Assembly (NCBI GenBank): GCA_018398765.1
Contig: JAHBMJ010005442.1
Location: 1 to 61,408, forward strand
Source: Chromera velia
Lineage: Eukaryota > Sar > Chromeraceae
Length of the DNA stretch: 61,408 nucleotides
Direction of reading: 5' to 3'
Shown here: piece by piece, positions 59,694 through 61,408 of the stretch
Numbering within the stretch: position 1 is the stretch's first letter
Layout: each line of letters begins with the position of its first letter
Notes under the pieces: generated by a model
What the model saw: the letters and a program-made list of their open reading frames with translations, nothing else
The model's database searches: none
Told to the model about the DNA's origin: nothing
Program-made: the position numbers and the translations under genes

Positions 59694-61060
59694 CTAGTCG
59701 GTCTGGTTGATCGGATCCATTTCGTCCCAGGAGAGTGCATCGTCTATTGCCCCCTCAAGACCTAGGTCGCCTGCAGGGGCGGCTTGCTGGAGGGGCTTGG
59801 GGAGACTGCGGATAGGGGCGTGCAGGGGTCCTGCAAGGACGCTGGAGGAGGCCTTATCCCCAACTTTGCTTTGTTCTCTCACTATTGTGAGACTTGCTGA
59901 ACCAATGGGGGCATTCTGCGTCTCTTCCTGCTTCAACGGCTTCTCATCGGCAGCCGCGCCATCAGCTTCTTGAGGTCTTTCAATTGTAGTTTGGTCTCTC
60001 GCTTCATCGTCAGGAATTCCTTCTCTGCCCTTGCCGCGTGGCGGCAGCTCCCCGAAGTTTCGCACTTTCTCCTTCTCTGCAGACGAAGACGGGGAAATGT
60101 CTGCAGAGCCAGACATGTGCATGACAACCGAGCCTTCCCTCTGCCCCTCGCCACTAGACTGTGACATGCTCCGAGACATTTCCCCTGCACTACCACCCCA
60201 TTCCCTTGGGTTCCCGTGTACCTCCTTTTGCTCGCCCCCCCTTGGCACTTCATTGAGAGACAGAAAGCTCGGGGAGGAGTCTCCAGACCTGTCGCTGGAA
60301 AGGGACAGGGGCTGTTCCTTGAGTGCGGCCGTCTCCCTTACCCTCTGTATGCGGAGACGGAAGACGTCGGCACGCGCTCCAGCCCTTGTGCCGAGCCGCC
60401 TATAGGAAGACAGACTATCCTGCAAACAGACTCGTATACAGCAAACTCGATTCAGGTGTCAGCCGAGAACCGAAACCAAGTTGAGTGAGTTCAAGTAGGG
60501 ATAAAGCATTCGTTTGTTCTTCACAAACATTTCTATGGATTCTGTCAAGAGATCCACATAAACAAAAAGGGGCATCTGCAGACAAGTAAAGGCAATCCAA
60601 TTGAGACATGACCGTACCGTCAGATGAACTGTAAGAAAGTCACAGGGCACTGGGTGATGCACGCGTTTTGTAAGACTTTGTTTTTTCGTCTGTGATTCGT
60701 ACAAAACCCATAAATTTAAAGAACTGAGAAGCAGTCCTAATGCCGTAGCAGCGGGAAGCAGATTGAGGCTTTTTCGGTTTGAAGAAAGACGGGGACAATT
60801 ATGGCTGTACGAGGGTCAGTGCAGCTGAGTGAAGTGCAACACTGACCGAGTCCTCATTTCCGTTTACTCCGGTGAGTGTCCGTTGCCTGTTCAACTGGTG
60901 TGTTGGGAGGGAGAAGAGGAGGCTTGCTTTTGGATTCACTTTCTTTTTCTTGTCGTGGAGTCCCAGCAGAGCCCTGTGCTTTTTGCGGAGCCACCTCGTC
61001 AGCCTCTTCCGCTCGATTCTGTCCATATTAAACAGCACCTGTTCGTACTTCAAAATAAAC
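59694..61060 (-). CDS. 3' part of an unrecognised gene (at least 3 exons, 315 codons visible)
   Basis: Exons (minus): 61060-60940, 60575-60477, 60419-59694. Acceptors GTGCAG, CTGCAG and TTGCAG; donors AAA|GTGAAT and TTG|GTTTCG. Phases agree (2, then 0, 0). The first visible exon enters in phase 2, so at least one exon lies further right, at or beyond the window end. It encodes a basic helical stretch (MDRIERKRLTRWLRKKHRAL, with an adjacent KKKK), then MPLFVYVDLLTESIEMFVKN. A long Ser/Glu/Pro-rich tail follows and ends DDALSWDEMDPINQTD before the stop. No named domain is recognisable. The acidic, Trp-containing end could be a short interaction motif, which is inference. Confidence 0.55.
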
Positions 61061-61408
61061 CTGCACACCGACAATCAGTTGAGCGGAGATGCCAATGAAG
61101 TTCAGACATGATATGTTTTTTTCGCTCCTGCTCGTGCGACCTTTGATAGCCTCGCAGGGTTACGGAAAGCCAAAATCAAAGCCCATAAAAGCAATGGGGT
61201 TGCTGCGACTAAAAAAAAATCACGCGTGGAGTGGACATTTATCTATTCGCTATACATTGAGAGGAAGGAAGGGATGAGAGGGCTGTCTCGAAGACTGTTG
61301 TTCTCTGTTTCTTTCTCTGTTCGCAAAATTAACAGCATACTCGCAACGACAGTCCGTTCTTCTTACTCCCTCCGGCACACATCCCGCAAGTGCCCCCCCC
61401 CCCCCCCC
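61061..61408. other. end of window, closing in a C homopolymer
   Basis: A presumed intron or upstream exon region of the minus-strand gene. It ends in 16 C residues (61393-61408), which probably marks a contig break at a homopolymer rather than a biological end. Confidence 0.6.

Noticed and set aside
61393-61408. C homopolymer as a telomere or biological end
   Set aside because: A pure C run at the exact window end is most simply a contig or read-through artefact.

Overview
This is nuclear DNA from an intron-rich eukaryotic microbe, most likely an alveolate. My best guess is a chromerid such as Chromera. That guess rests on style: many short GT-AG introns ending mostly in TGCAG, about ten genes in 61 kb, huge simple-sequence tracts, and apicomplexan-like gene content. 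No single marker proves it. I saw no prokaryotic operons, CRISPR array, tRNA or rRNA.

Layout. 1-9475 is a gene-free repeat field: minisatellites, two related tandem arrays, diverged direct repeats, and a 235-bp inverted-repeat element that can be dated by its own empty site. 9476-14829 (+) encodes a secreted, Thr/Pro/Gly-rich mucin-like protein in three exons. 15781-16522 holds two abutting miniature inverted-repeat elements. 17408-18797 (-) encodes a ubiquitin-conjugating (E2-fold) protein. 19852-35148 (-) is one very large gene of about 27 exons. It encodes a TAF2-like TFIID subunit with a dead M1-peptidase fold, and phase-consistent exons join it to a C-terminal bromodomain. 36587-40331 (-) encodes an unknown ~1,030-residue protein. 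41189-42646 (+) encodes a small protein with a signal peptide, a coiled coil and a PH-like domain, in eight exons. 44786-45157 (-) may encode a small acylated protein. 45766-48681 (+) encodes a 12-helix major-facilitator transporter. 49557-53029 is a complete LTR retroelement structure with no polymerase; its single long reading frame carries two stop codons. 53752-55296 (+) is an intronless MYND-finger gene, also with two in-frame stops. 56196-56870 is a giant CA/CT microsatellite. 56992-57927 (-) encodes an intronless dual-specificity phosphatase. 58251-58888 is a 638-bp foldback palindrome. 59694-61060 (-) is the 3' part of an unknown gene that runs towards the window end, which closes in a C homopolymer.

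How the genes relate. There is no pathway cluster. The genes are an ordinary eukaryotic mixture: transcription initiation and chromatin reading, ubiquitin, phosphatase signalling, transport, and secreted or surface proteins. They are separated by repeat-rich DNA in which several small mobile-element families have inserted. Exon borders were modelled by hand from splice motifs and reading phase. Where neighbouring exons agree in phase I give exact coordinates; elsewhere I say they are approximate.
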